A DNA stretch of 5,643 nt from Labilibaculum sp. GTDB lineage: Bacteria; Bacteroidota; Bacteroidia; Bacteroidales; Marinifilaceae. The DNA lies in assembly GCA_016743925.1 (NCBI GenBank), contig JADGFH010000417.1:1-5643 (forward strand), read 5' to 3'. This document shows positions 1-5,643 of this stretch, piece by piece. The position numbers and the translations under genes were made by a program. A model generated the notes under the pieces. That model was not told the DNA's origin, did no database searches, and worked only from the letters and a program-made list of their open reading frames with translations. How positions within the stretch are numbered: position 1 is the stretch's first letter; every line of letters begins with the position of its first letter.

Positions 1-433
1 CTTTAATATATAAAGCTTTGATAATGTTCCTACTTAGAATAAAATTGGCTGAGTAGTTTTTGTAATAATTATCAATATCAAATTGACTTACAAGGGTGTC
101 AATTTTTTGTTCAATTAACTGTTGTTGATATTTGTGAATGATTAAGGATGAGCGATAATCTTCAACCATTTTGCTTACATCTTTGTCTTTATCGGTCAAG
201 TTAAGTTCCGCTCTAGAGATAATAAGTTGTCTTTTAATCCATTGATGGATGTAGTTTTCGGCGATCAAAGTACTGTCTTCCTTGTTTGTTTCATTAGGTA
301 TTACCTCTTGAATAGAGCTCAGGTATAAAACCTTATCCTTCACTTTAGCAACAGGTTTGTCGTTTTTCGTTTTATTCGTTTCGCATGAATAAAATATTAC
401 TATAAATAATAGTAGTAGCGAATATTTGGTCAT
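1..433 (-). CDS. SurA-like periplasmic chaperone/PPIase lipoprotein, N-terminal part (cut by window edge)
   Basis: The first 144 codons of a minus-strand gene are present; the rest lies beyond the left edge. Translation starts MTKYSLLLLFIVIFYSCETN: a short hydrophobic signal with Cys at residue 17 after F-Y-S, which reads as a relaxed Bacteroidota lipobox, so a lipid-anchored periplasmic protein is likely. No acidic cluster follows the Cys, so there is no clear surface-export signal. The remainder is charged and helix-like. It ends in a segment around YYKNYSANFILSRNIIKALYI, which resembles the end of the SurA-type N-terminal chaperone region, where the protein leads into a parvulin-like part. 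No parvulin motif (RHIL, GYHI) is visible in the part present, so enzymatic activity cannot be judged. The ATG lies one base after the stop of the upstream isomerase gene (TAA-G-ATG), which implies co-transcription and probably translational coupling. The likely job is assistance to outer-membrane protein folding alongside its neighbour. The family call rests on context and resemblance and is moderately sure. Confidence 0.6.
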   Translation of the reverse strand, partial: MTKYSLLLLFIVIFYSCETNKTKNDKPVAKVKDKVLYLSSIQEVIPNETNKEDSTLIAENYIHQWIKRQLIISRAELNLTDKDKDVSKMVEDYRSSLIIHKYQQQLIEQKIDTLVSQFDIDNYYKNYSANFILSRNIIKALYIK

Positions 434-434
434 C

Positions 435-2072
435 TTATTTTTGTACAATTTTGTTTAATGTCGATTGTGATATTTCAATTTTATATTCTGAACGTAAATT
501 TCGTTCCCAATCTGCTTTTAAATGCGCTTTGTAGTCTGCAACTACATTAAATTTTAGGTTTTCGAAATCGACATTTTTATCATATTTATTTCTGTTTTTC
601 TGATAAAATTCCAACAAATTAAATTGGCTATTTGTCGCAGGGAACCATACTTTTTGTTTTGTAATGTTTTTAACAAGTATTTCATTTTTGTAATTCTGAA
701 TCAGAATTTTCAAGTCAGAATTGTTCTCAAGCAACTCTTTTTTGTAAAAGGCTAAGATACTATTGTTTGAGAAATTATCGTAAACTCGGTTAATGTATTC
801 TATGAAATTTTCATAAATATCTTTTGACGCCTGTTGACTTAAATATGCTGCAAAATCTTCCTGTGAATATTCAATCCCTCCAATAATAAACAATGGCTCC
901 CATAAATCAGCGTACGCATAATCTAAAATGGAGTAAAAGTTAGACAGTAGTTCTCTGTTTTCTTTAAATTGATATTCCTTTTTAATATTGGATAAAAGCT
1001 TACCTGAGTTAGGTTTTGATCGATTATCTCGTGAAATTAATTGGCTTATTTCTTCTTTACATTCTTCTAATGTGGAATAATTTTTACGGTTTACTAATTG
1101 TAATATGTGATAGCCAAATTCTGTTTTTACAGGTTCCGATATTTCGTTTTTCACCTTTAATTGGAATGCTGCTTTTTCTATTTGAGGATGCGTTTCAAAT
1201 AATCCAAACCACGGCAACATCCCTCCTGATTTAGCCGATTTTCTGTCAGTAGAATGTTTTTTAGCCAATTTTTCAAATTGATTTTCTTTTCTGAGTGCAG
1301 AATGAATAGAATCTATTTGTTGTTTCGTTTGGAGGATATTATGTTTGTTGAATTCAAGCAGTATGTGTCTGATTTTCACTTTTCCAGGATTTGGAATTTT
1401 GTCCATCACTTGTATGATATGATAACCATATTGTGTTCTAATCGGTTTAGAATATTCTTTTATTTTTTGCTGGTAGGCAGCCGATTCAAAAGAATAATCC
1501 ATGTTAAATGCCGTGAAATAACCTATTTCTCCATGGTTGTTTTTTACAAATTGATCATCAGAATGCTTTTGAGCTATTTTTTCGAATCTTTTCCCTTTTA
1601 CAAGATATTTCTGAATTTTCTTAGCTTCGTTATAGGCCGCAAGCGTATCTTTTGGAGTTGCATGCCTGTTTATTTTCACTAAAATGTGTCTTACCTTGAT
1701 ATAATGTTGAATACGTTCAAATGCCTCAATAATTTTATCTTCGGTAATTATGCTTGGGTAAAGGAAAGCATTAAACGCAATGTCTGAGTAGATTTGTAAA
1801 TCTTTTTGTACTTCCTCTCGTTTGTCAATATTGTTTTTTTTAGCTGCTCTTACTTTTAGTTGAAAAAGAATGAATCGATCTAACATTTCTTTCGTTGAGA
1901 ATCGACCGTCGTTATGATCTGCTAAGTGGTGATTTTTGTAAAAGTTTAGAAATTGTTCCGATGAATAGGCGGTATCATTTATCGTAAAAAGAGTATCCTT
2001 CGGATTACTTTGTCCAAAGCTTGCCAATTGACAACTATAAAATATCAATAGATAAAATAATACTCTTCTCAT
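435..2072 (-). CDS. Secreted parvulin-type peptidyl-prolyl cis-trans isomerase / SurA-like chaperone (two PpiC domains)
   Basis: A 545-residue periplasmic folding factor that should catalyse cis-trans isomerisation at Xaa-Pro bonds and chaperone unfolded envelope proteins. Residues 1-20 form a signal peptide, probably cut after S-F-G; an alternative lipobox-like FYSC at 11-14 leaves lipidation possible. Residues about 28-122 are a SurA-like helical region. Parvulin domain 1 spans about 124-226 (RHILV 128-132, GEIGYF 181-186, GYHIIQV 216-222) and domain 2 about 231-330 (RHILLE 235-240, GGMLPWFG 283-290, FGYHILQL 319-326). Both keep the two conserved His of the fold (129/218 and 236/322), so both may be active. 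Residues about 370-545 form a second helical region that seems to repeat the N-terminal one. The start is firm: an in-frame TAA lies directly before the ATG. There is no Shine-Dalgarno site, as is usual in Bacteroidota. It is the first gene of a leftward pair and is divergent from recQ. The parvulin call is very secure; the physiological client proteins are unknown. Confidence 0.95.
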   Translation of the reverse strand: MRRVLFYLLIFYSCQLASFGQSNPKDTLFTINDTAYSSEQFLNFYKNHHLADHNDGRFSTKEMLDRFILFQLKVRAAKKNNIDKREEVQKDLQIYSDIAFNAFLYPSIITEDKIIEAFERIQHYIKVRHILVKINRHATPKDTLAAYNEAKKIQKYLVKGKRFEKIAQKHSDDQFVKNNHGEIGYFTAFNMDYSFESAAYQQKIKEYSKPIRTQYGYHIIQVMDKIPNPGKVKIRHILLEFNKHNILQTKQQIDSIHSALRKENQFEKLAKKHSTDRKSAKSGGMLPWFGLFETHPQIEKAAFQLKVKNEISEPVKTEFGYHILQLVNRKNYSTLEECKEEISQLISRDNRSKPNSGKLLSNIKKEYQFKENRELLSNFYSILDYAYADLWEPLFIIGGIEYSQEDFAAYLSQQASKDIYENFIEYINRVYDNFSNNSILAFYKKELLENNSDLKILIQNYKNEILVKNITKQKVWFPATNSQFNLLEFYQKNRNKYDKNVDFENLKFNVVADYKAHLKADWERNLRSEYKIEISQSTLNKIVQK

Positions 2073-2424
2073 TTAACGAATTTAAATTATTCATTGAAAC
2101 ATGAAAAAATGATAAGCTGTAATTAGCAGCTATGCTTGAAACATCAGATGTACTTACCTGTTCTAGGTTTTGCAAAGTGTAATACATTAATATTAGCAGA
2201 ATAATTTAAGTCGTCACAAATAATTTATTCAGATAAAAATGACATTTTGCAATGATTTTAGAATTAAATTGCATGCGAAATTACAAAAAAATAGTGGAAC
2301 CGATATTGTTCAAAAATCTAAAAAGTGTTAATTCGCCGATTCTATTTAAAAGTTACTATTTTTAATTAGTTTTTTTATTTTATTATGAAGTTATTTTAGT
2401 TTAAAATAAGTGTATTTCAATAGG
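2073..2424. other. Divergent intergenic region between the isomerase operon and recQ
   Basis: About 350 bases with no supportable gene, strongly AT-rich. It must hold the promoter of the leftward isomerase operon and that of rightward recQ. The longest run starting at an ATG that I checked here (2132-2182, 16 codons plus stop) looks like chance. Two short inverted repeats are visible: AGCTG/CAGCT at 2115-2119 and 2127-2131, inside the probable leader of the leftward operon, and TGCAAT/ATTGCA at 2248-2253 and 2268-2273. On the minus strand the nearest thing to a Bacteroidota -7 element is TACACTTTG (2181 down to 2173), with one base too many in the spacer. No tRNA-like or riboswitch-like structure was recognised. 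Confidence 0.8.
2392..2399 (+). promoter_or_regulatory. Weak candidate -7 promoter element for recQ
   Basis: TATTTTAG matches seven of eight positions of the Bacteroidota -7 consensus TAnnTTTG. It lies 25 bases before the ATG at 2425, a layout close to that seen before the DUF5063-like gene. No convincing -33 TTTG element lies about 20 bases upstream, where the sequence is mostly T. In such AT-rich DNA a seven-of-eight match arises easily by chance, so this is only a suggestion. Confidence 0.3.
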
Positions 2425-4329
2425 ATGGATCGATTTAATGAAGTTCTAAAAAAATATTGGGGATATGAAGGTTTTCGTCCTTTACAGGATAAGATAATCA
2501 AATCTGTTGCGGATGGAAAGGATACCTTAGGATTGATGCCAACAGGAGGTGGGAAGTCTTTAACATTTCAGGTTCCTACACTTGCCATGGAAGGGATCTG
2601 CATTGTTGTGTCTCCTTTGGTAGCATTAATGAAAGATCAGGTTCAAAACTTAAAGGAAAAGGGAATTAAAGCTGAACTGCTGTATTCTGGTTTGTATGCT
2701 CGGGAGATTGAAATTATTCTAGATAAGTGTTTATTTGGTGGGATTAAATTTTTATACATTTCTCCAGAACGAATTCGATCGGATATTTTTCAGAAGAAAC
2801 TGAAGCAAATGAACGTTTGTTTGATTGCTGTGGATGAATCGCATTGTATTTCGCAATGGGGTTATGATTTTAGACCATCTTACCTTAAAATAACTGAACT
2901 TAGGGATTTATTGCCCAATGTACCTGTGTTAGCATTAACGGCAACAGCCACTACAGAAGTTGTTGAGGATATTCAAGAGAGGTTGAAATTTTCTAAAAAA
3001 AATGTTTTTAGAAAGAGTTTCGAACGAGAAAATCTTGTGTATCTGGTTCGTGAAATAGAAGACAAAAGACGTTATTTGTTAAAGATATTAACCAAGCAAA
3101 AAGGAAGTTCTGTTGTATATGTTCGGAGCAGAAAGAAATGCAAAGAGTTGGCAGAATTTCTAAAGACAAATGGAATAAAAGCCGAATTTTATCATGCAGG
3201 CCTTAAAAATGAATTAAAAGATCTACGCCAAGATAGGTGGAAGAAGGGAATTGTACAGGTTATGGTTGCTACTAATGCCTTTGGAATGGGAATCGATAAA
3301 TCGGATGTTAGAACCGTAGTGCATATGGATTTGCCAGATTCTCTTGAGGCTTATTTTCAGGAAGCTGGTCGTGCTGGTCGCGATGGCGAAAAGGCTTATG
3401 CGGTAATGTTGTATTCTAAACCTGATCGGGTACAATTGAAAAAACGAATATCAACGTCTTTCCCAGAACCGGATTTGGTTAAAAGAGTTTATCAATCGGT
3501 TGGGAATTTTTTGCAAGTTGCCGAAGGAGCTGGAAGGGATGCTGTTTTCGATTTCGACTTGGGCTTGTTCTGTCAGAATTTTAAGTATAATGTATTGCAA
3601 GCATTCAATAGTTTAAAGATATTGCAAAGAGCAGGTTATCTTGAAATAACAGATGATTTGGAGCATGAGTCAAGAATTCATTTCCGAGTTGAAAGAGATG
3701 ACTTGTACAAGTTTCAGGTAACCAATAAAGATTTTGATGCATTTATTAAGATGCTGCTTCGATCTTACACGGGGTTATTTACTGATTTTGTACCCTTAAA
3801 TATCGATTTGCTTGCAAAAAGAACGAACACCACGAAAGAGATAATTTCGAAATATCTTAAAGAGCTCTCTAAATATAAGGTGATTCAATACATTCCTCGG
3901 AAAAAAACACCTTATCTTATCTATACGCAAGAACGTTTACCACTTAATTTTATCAAATTAACGAAAGAGGTTTACCAGGATAGAAAAGATAATTTAAGCT
4001 TAAAAATTAATTCTGTAATTAATTATGCGGAGACAACGACAACTTGTCGTTCTAAATTTTTATTGGAATATTTTGGGCAAGTCAATGCGCCGGCGTGTGG
4101 TTTCTGTGATATTTGTAATGAGGCCGAAGAAAAAGGTCTGACTAAGGCGGAGTATAAGGAAATATATGAAGAAATTGTGTCTATTCTTGGGGCTGAAAGT
4201 TTAAGCGTAAATAAGCTAATAGAAAAATCGACACATTCTGAGGAAAGGGTGTTAGAGGTTATTCGTTTCTTAAAAGATAATGAAGAAATAGAATCTCTGG
4301 ATGGTAACAAACTTCGTTGGCTTTCGTAA
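2425..4329 (+). CDS. recQ: RecQ-family ATP-dependent 3'-5' DNA helicase with displaced zinc site
   Basis: A 634-residue superfamily 2 helicase expected to unwind DNA 3' to 5' using ATP in recombinational repair and replication-fork processing. Seen in order: motif 0 YWGYEGFRPLQ (11-21), Walker A MPTGGGKS (38-45, Lys44), DESH box (137-140), the RecQ aromatic loop SQWGYDFRP (143-151), TATAT (172-176), motif V ATNAFGMGIDK (282-292) and motif VI QEAGRAGRDG (312-321) with the arginine fingers. The zinc cysteines are C541, C558, C561 and C564, far later than in E. coli RecQ (about 380-403). Residues about 345-530 are therefore an insertion, with two stretches that look like winged-helix or HTH units (about 380-410 and 456-500). 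Only about 70 residues follow the zinc site; these resemble one short winged helix, and no HRDC domain is present. An in-frame GTG at 2410 would add five residues. I prefer the ATG because the GTG would leave almost no leader and helicase motif 0 begins soon after the ATG. The gene ends in tandem TAA TAA. RecQ assignment is very secure. Confidence 0.95.
   Translation: MDRFNEVLKKYWGYEGFRPLQDKIIKSVADGKDTLGLMPTGGGKSLTFQVPTLAMEGICIVVSPLVALMKDQVQNLKEKGIKAELLYSGLYAREIEIILDKCLFGGIKFLYISPERIRSDIFQKKLKQMNVCLIAVDESHCISQWGYDFRPSYLKITELRDLLPNVPVLALTATATTEVVEDIQERLKFSKKNVFRKSFERENLVYLVREIEDKRRYLLKILTKQKGSSVVYVRSRKKCKELAEFLKTNGIKAEFYHAGLKNELKDLRQDRWKKGIVQVMVATNAFGMGIDKSDVRTVVHMDLPDSLEAYFQEAGRAGRDGEKAYAVMLYSKPDRVQLKKRISTSFPEPDLVKRVYQSVGNFLQVAEGAGRDAVFDFDLGLFCQNFKYNVLQAFNSLKILQRAGYLEITDDLEHESRIHFRVERDDLYKFQVTNKDFDAFIKMLLRSYTGLFTDFVPLNIDLLAKRTNTTKEIISKYLKELSKYKVIQYIPRKKTPYLIYTQERLPLNFIKLTKEVYQDRKDNLSLKINSVINYAETTTTCRSKFLLEYFGQVNAPACGFCDICNEAEEKGLTKAEYKEIYEEIVSILGAESLSVNKLIEKSTHSEERVLEVIRFLKDNEEIESLDGNKLRWLS
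2990..3014 (+). repeat. Perfect inverted repeat (hairpin) inside recQ
   Basis: TTTCTAAAAA (2990-2999) and TTTTTAGAAA (3005-3014) are perfect 10-base complements around a five-base loop AAATG. They lie within the recQ coding sequence, at codons for about residues 189-197 between the two helicase lobes. The left arm contributes to a run of eight A (2995-3002). It may be no more than the result of Lys and Phe codons in AT-rich DNA. A transcript hairpin or a slippage site is possible but unproven. Confidence 0.5.
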
Positions 4330-4432
4330 TAAATAGCTTTAATTTTACAGATTGTGTGAAGTAGTATCTTATTATTCTGCCAAATATTTGTAAAATCTTG
4401 TTATTTTTGCATTTGGACAGTAAAAATAGAAG
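4330..4432 (+). other. Short spacer between recQ and the DUF5063-like gene
   Basis: A spacer of 103 bases with no gene and no hairpin plus T-run that would serve as an intrinsic terminator for recQ. It holds a good promoter -7 element near its right end. Read-through from recQ into the next two genes is therefore possible as well as independent transcription. Confidence 0.8.
4402..4409 (+). promoter_or_regulatory. Bacteroidota-type -7 promoter element upstream of the DUF5063-like gene
   Basis: TATTTTTG is an exact match to the Bacteroidota housekeeping sigma -7 consensus TAnnTTTG, placed 23 bases before the ATG at 4433, so the leader would be about 15-20 bases. The -33 side is weak: TTCTG at 4375-4379 lies 22 bases upstream and differs from TTTG by one base. 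A separate promoter would let the acidic protein and exonuclease be expressed apart from recQ. Confidence 0.6.
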
Positions 4433-5056
4433 ATGGAAGAGAAGTTTGATCATGTCGTTTATTCGAAAAATGTAATCGAGTTTGTTACCGTAGCAAATGA
4501 GTTTTGTTTATTATTAGAAACCTGTGCAAAAATTTCAAAAATTGAGTTTGTTGAGACTGCGCAGAAACTATTACCTCTGGTTTATTTAAAGGCATGCTTA
4601 TTGCCAAAAAATGAAAGTGAATTAGAAGAGGAGGTTGAGAAATTTGTAGCTGAAGCAGATTGGGAGTTTATCCATTCATCGGTGCAAACAAAAATGGGAG
4701 CACATGATCAATATTTAGAAGTATTTGAGGAAGATATGGAATACAGTGAAACACCTGTAATAGCTTCCATTTCAGAAAATTTTGCTGATATTTACCAAGA
4801 TCTTAAAGATTTCCTTACTTCTTACAGAATTGGAAATATGGATGTGATGAATGAAGCTTTGTGGGATCTAAATAATAATTTCTACCAGAATTGGGGACAA
4901 AATTTAGTAAATTCGTTGCGTACAATTCATAATTTGGTCGCAAGACAAGAAAATTTTGATGAAGATATTGATCCATCTGATGCCTCAAATTTAAATGAAA
5001 TTGACTTAAGTAATTCTATTTTTTCACAACGAAAAAAAGAGTGGGGAGAAGACTAG
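4433..5056 (+). CDS. DUF5063-like acidic cytoplasmic protein of unknown function
   Basis: A 207-residue protein without signal peptide or membrane segment, so probably cytoplasmic. It resembles the DUF5063 family of Bacteroidota, whose biochemical role I do not know. By hand count it has 42 Asp/Glu against 16 Lys/Arg, a net charge near -26, with clusters at 61-69 (ESELEEEVE), 96-103 and 173-180 (ENFDEDID). The pattern is mostly helical, with aromatic-rich middle segments (for example FADIYQDLKDFL, about 117-128) and a hydrophilic tail ending in GED. No catalytic motif or metal-binding cysteine pattern can be seen. The start is fixed by an in-frame TAG two codons upstream. It ends in tandem TAG TAG stops. 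It lies 103 bases after recQ and 46 before a 3'-5' exonuclease on the same strand. A partner or regulator of one of these nucleic-acid enzymes is a reasonable guess, but only from position and charge. The family name is recalled from resemblance. Confidence 0.7.
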   Translation: MEEKFDHVVYSKNVIEFVTVANEFCLLLETCAKISKIEFVETAQKLLPLVYLKACLLPKNESELEEEVEKFVAEADWEFIHSSVQTKMGAHDQYLEVFEEDMEYSETPVIASISENFADIYQDLKDFLTSYRIGNMDVMNEALWDLNNNFYQNWGQNLVNSLRTIHNLVARQENFDEDIDPSDASNLNEIDLSNSIFSQRKKEWGED

Positions 5057-5062
5057 TAGACT

Positions 5063-5086
5063 AGGGAAATAAATTCATGTTTCCCT
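5063..5086 (+). repeat. Hairpin between the DUF5063-like gene and the exonuclease gene
   Basis: AGGGAAATA (5063-5071) pairs with TGTTTCCCT (5078-5086) to form nine pairs, including one G-U, around a six-base loop AATTCA. It begins seven bases after the stop codon and ends 16 bases before the next ATG. No T-run follows on either strand, so it is not a standard intrinsic terminator. It could be a processing, mRNA-stability or attenuation element tuning exonuclease output. Just upstream, GACTAG occurs twice (5051-5056 and 5059-5064), the first copy holding the stop codon. Confidence 0.5.
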
Positions 5087-5102
5087 CAGAAAAAGAGTAT
5101 AG

Positions 5103-5643
5103 ATGTTATCATTTCAGAAATCAATTACAAAAGAAGAAGTAAACGAAATGCCATTACAGGCTTTCGAAGGGGAAATTATTTTGGTTGATCAGGGAGAGGA
5201 GCTTCAAGAGGCTGTTGAGTACCTGAAACAATATCCAATTCTTGGATTTGATACTGAAACTCGACCGTCCTTTAAAAAAGGAAGAGTAAATGATGTTGCT
5301 TTGTTGCAACTTGCTGCAAATTCTAGAACCTTTCTTTTTAGAATTAATAAAATTGGATTTCCTCAGCAATTGGTCGATTTATTGGCCGATCCGCAAATCA
5401 TGAAAGTTGGAGCGGCAATAAAAGATGATATTAGAGGATTACAAAAGCTTACTGATTTTGATGCAAACGGATTTCTTGAATTACAAGAGTATGTTTCAAA
5501 ATTTGGGATTGAAAGTTTTTCTTTAAAGAAACTATCTGCTATTGTTTTGAATTTTAGAATTTCTAAACGTCAGCAGGTATCCAATTGGGAGGCTGAAGAA
5601 TTGAGCTGTGGTCAATTGAGATATGCGGCAACTGATGCATGGG
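5103..5643 (+). CDS. DEDDy-type 3'-5' exonuclease (WRN/RNase D-like), C-terminus cut by window edge
   Basis: The first 180 codons are present, and the true end lies beyond the right edge, probably only a few tens of residues away judging by small single-domain relatives. It should remove nucleotides from 3' ends of DNA or RNA with two metal ions. Motifs seen: Exo I GFDTETRP (48-55, Asp50 and Glu52), Exo II KVGAAIKDDIRGL (101-113, catalytic Asp most likely 109) and Exo III YAATDAW (174-180, Tyr174 and Asp178). Tyr four residues before the last Asp makes it the DEDDy subgroup, as in the WRN and RNase D exonuclease domains. No HRDC or helicase part is attached in the visible portion. The ATG is fixed by an in-frame TAG directly before it. 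A purine-rich stretch (GAAAAAGAG, 5089-5097) precedes the start. It follows the DUF5063-like gene by 46 bases and probably shares its transcript. Family assignment is very secure; DNA versus RNA preference cannot be read from sequence. Confidence 0.95.
   Translation, partial: MLSFQKSITKEEVNEMPLQAFEGEIILVDQGEELQEAVEYLKQYPILGFDTETRPSFKKGRVNDVALLQLAANSRTFLFRINKIGFPQQLVDLLADPQIMKVGAAIKDDIRGLQKLTDFDANGFLELQEYVSKFGIESFSLKKLSAIVLNFRISKRQQVSNWEAEELSCGQLRYAATDAW

Noticed and set aside
1016..1682. Plus-strand open frames at 1016-1234 and 1254-1682
   Set aside because: Both lie antisense to the well-supported isomerase. Their products are Phe/Ile/Leu-rich, as expected from reading the reverse complement of Lys/Glu-rich coding DNA, with no recognisable domain.
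2163..2170. TAGGTTTT on the plus strand as a promoter -7 element
   Set aside because: It lacks the final G, is about 250 bases from recQ, and has no properly spaced -33 element.
2132..2182. Sixteen-codon open frame in the divergent spacer (MLETSDVLTCSRFCKV)
   Set aside because: It is too short, has no ribosome-site or promoter support, and is of a size expected by chance.
3223..4453. Minus-strand open frames at 3223-3435, 4023-4310 and 4259-4453
   Set aside because: All are antisense to recQ or to the spacer after it, resemble no known family, and overlap conserved helicase and zinc-site codons on the plus strand.
5063..5086. Intrinsic terminator after the DUF5063-like gene
   Set aside because: The stem is good, but it is followed by CAGAAAAAGAG rather than a T-run, and on the opposite strand no T-run follows either. 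It is kept only as a hairpin.
5154..5369. Minus-strand open frame antisense to the exonuclease
   Set aside because: It overlaps the Exo I motif codons of a clear DEDDy exonuclease, and its product is low-complexity Ser/Asn/Lys-rich.

Overview
The window looks like an AT-rich Bacteroidota chromosome, probably a marine or anaerobic member related to Marinilabiliales/Bacteroidales. The family-level assignment is inference. The support is the low GC content, the lack of clear Shine-Dalgarno sites, a match to the Bacteroidota -7 promoter element (TAnnTTTG), and gene families typical of that phylum: paired SurA-like envelope proteins, a long RecQ with an insertion, and a DUF5063-like protein beside a DEDDy exonuclease.

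Left part (1-2072, minus strand): two envelope-biogenesis genes read leftwards. The upstream gene (435-2072) encodes a secreted 545-residue parvulin-type peptidyl-prolyl isomerase/chaperone with two parvulin domains. One base after its stop codon, a second gene begins. It encodes a probable lipoprotein related to the SurA N-terminal region and runs off the left edge. The pair almost certainly forms one transcript and should serve folding or delivery of outer-membrane and secreted proteins in the periplasm.

Middle (2073-2424): a divergent, gene-free, very AT-rich intergenic region that must hold the promoters for both directions. Only weak candidate elements and small inverted repeats can be seen.

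Right part (2425-5643, plus strand): three genes read rightwards. A RecQ-family DNA helicase (634 aa) has every core helicase motif. Its four-cysteine zinc site is displaced about 160 residues downstream relative to E. coli RecQ by an inserted region, and it has no HRDC domain. After 103 bases comes a very acidic 207-residue DUF5063-like protein of unknown function, with its own good -7 promoter element. After another 46 bases, which contain a 9-bp hairpin, comes a DEDDy 3'-5' exonuclease (WRN/RNase D type) cut by the right edge. Helicase, acidic protein and exonuclease may act together in DNA repair, but that is inference from proximity and family.

No mobile element, RNA gene, CRISPR array or clearly new system is visible. 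The region reads as ordinary chromosomal housekeeping. The most useful second looks are the RecQ domain layout, the acidic DUF5063 protein between two nucleic-acid enzymes, the internal duplication in the isomerase, and hairpins inside recQ and before the exonuclease gene.
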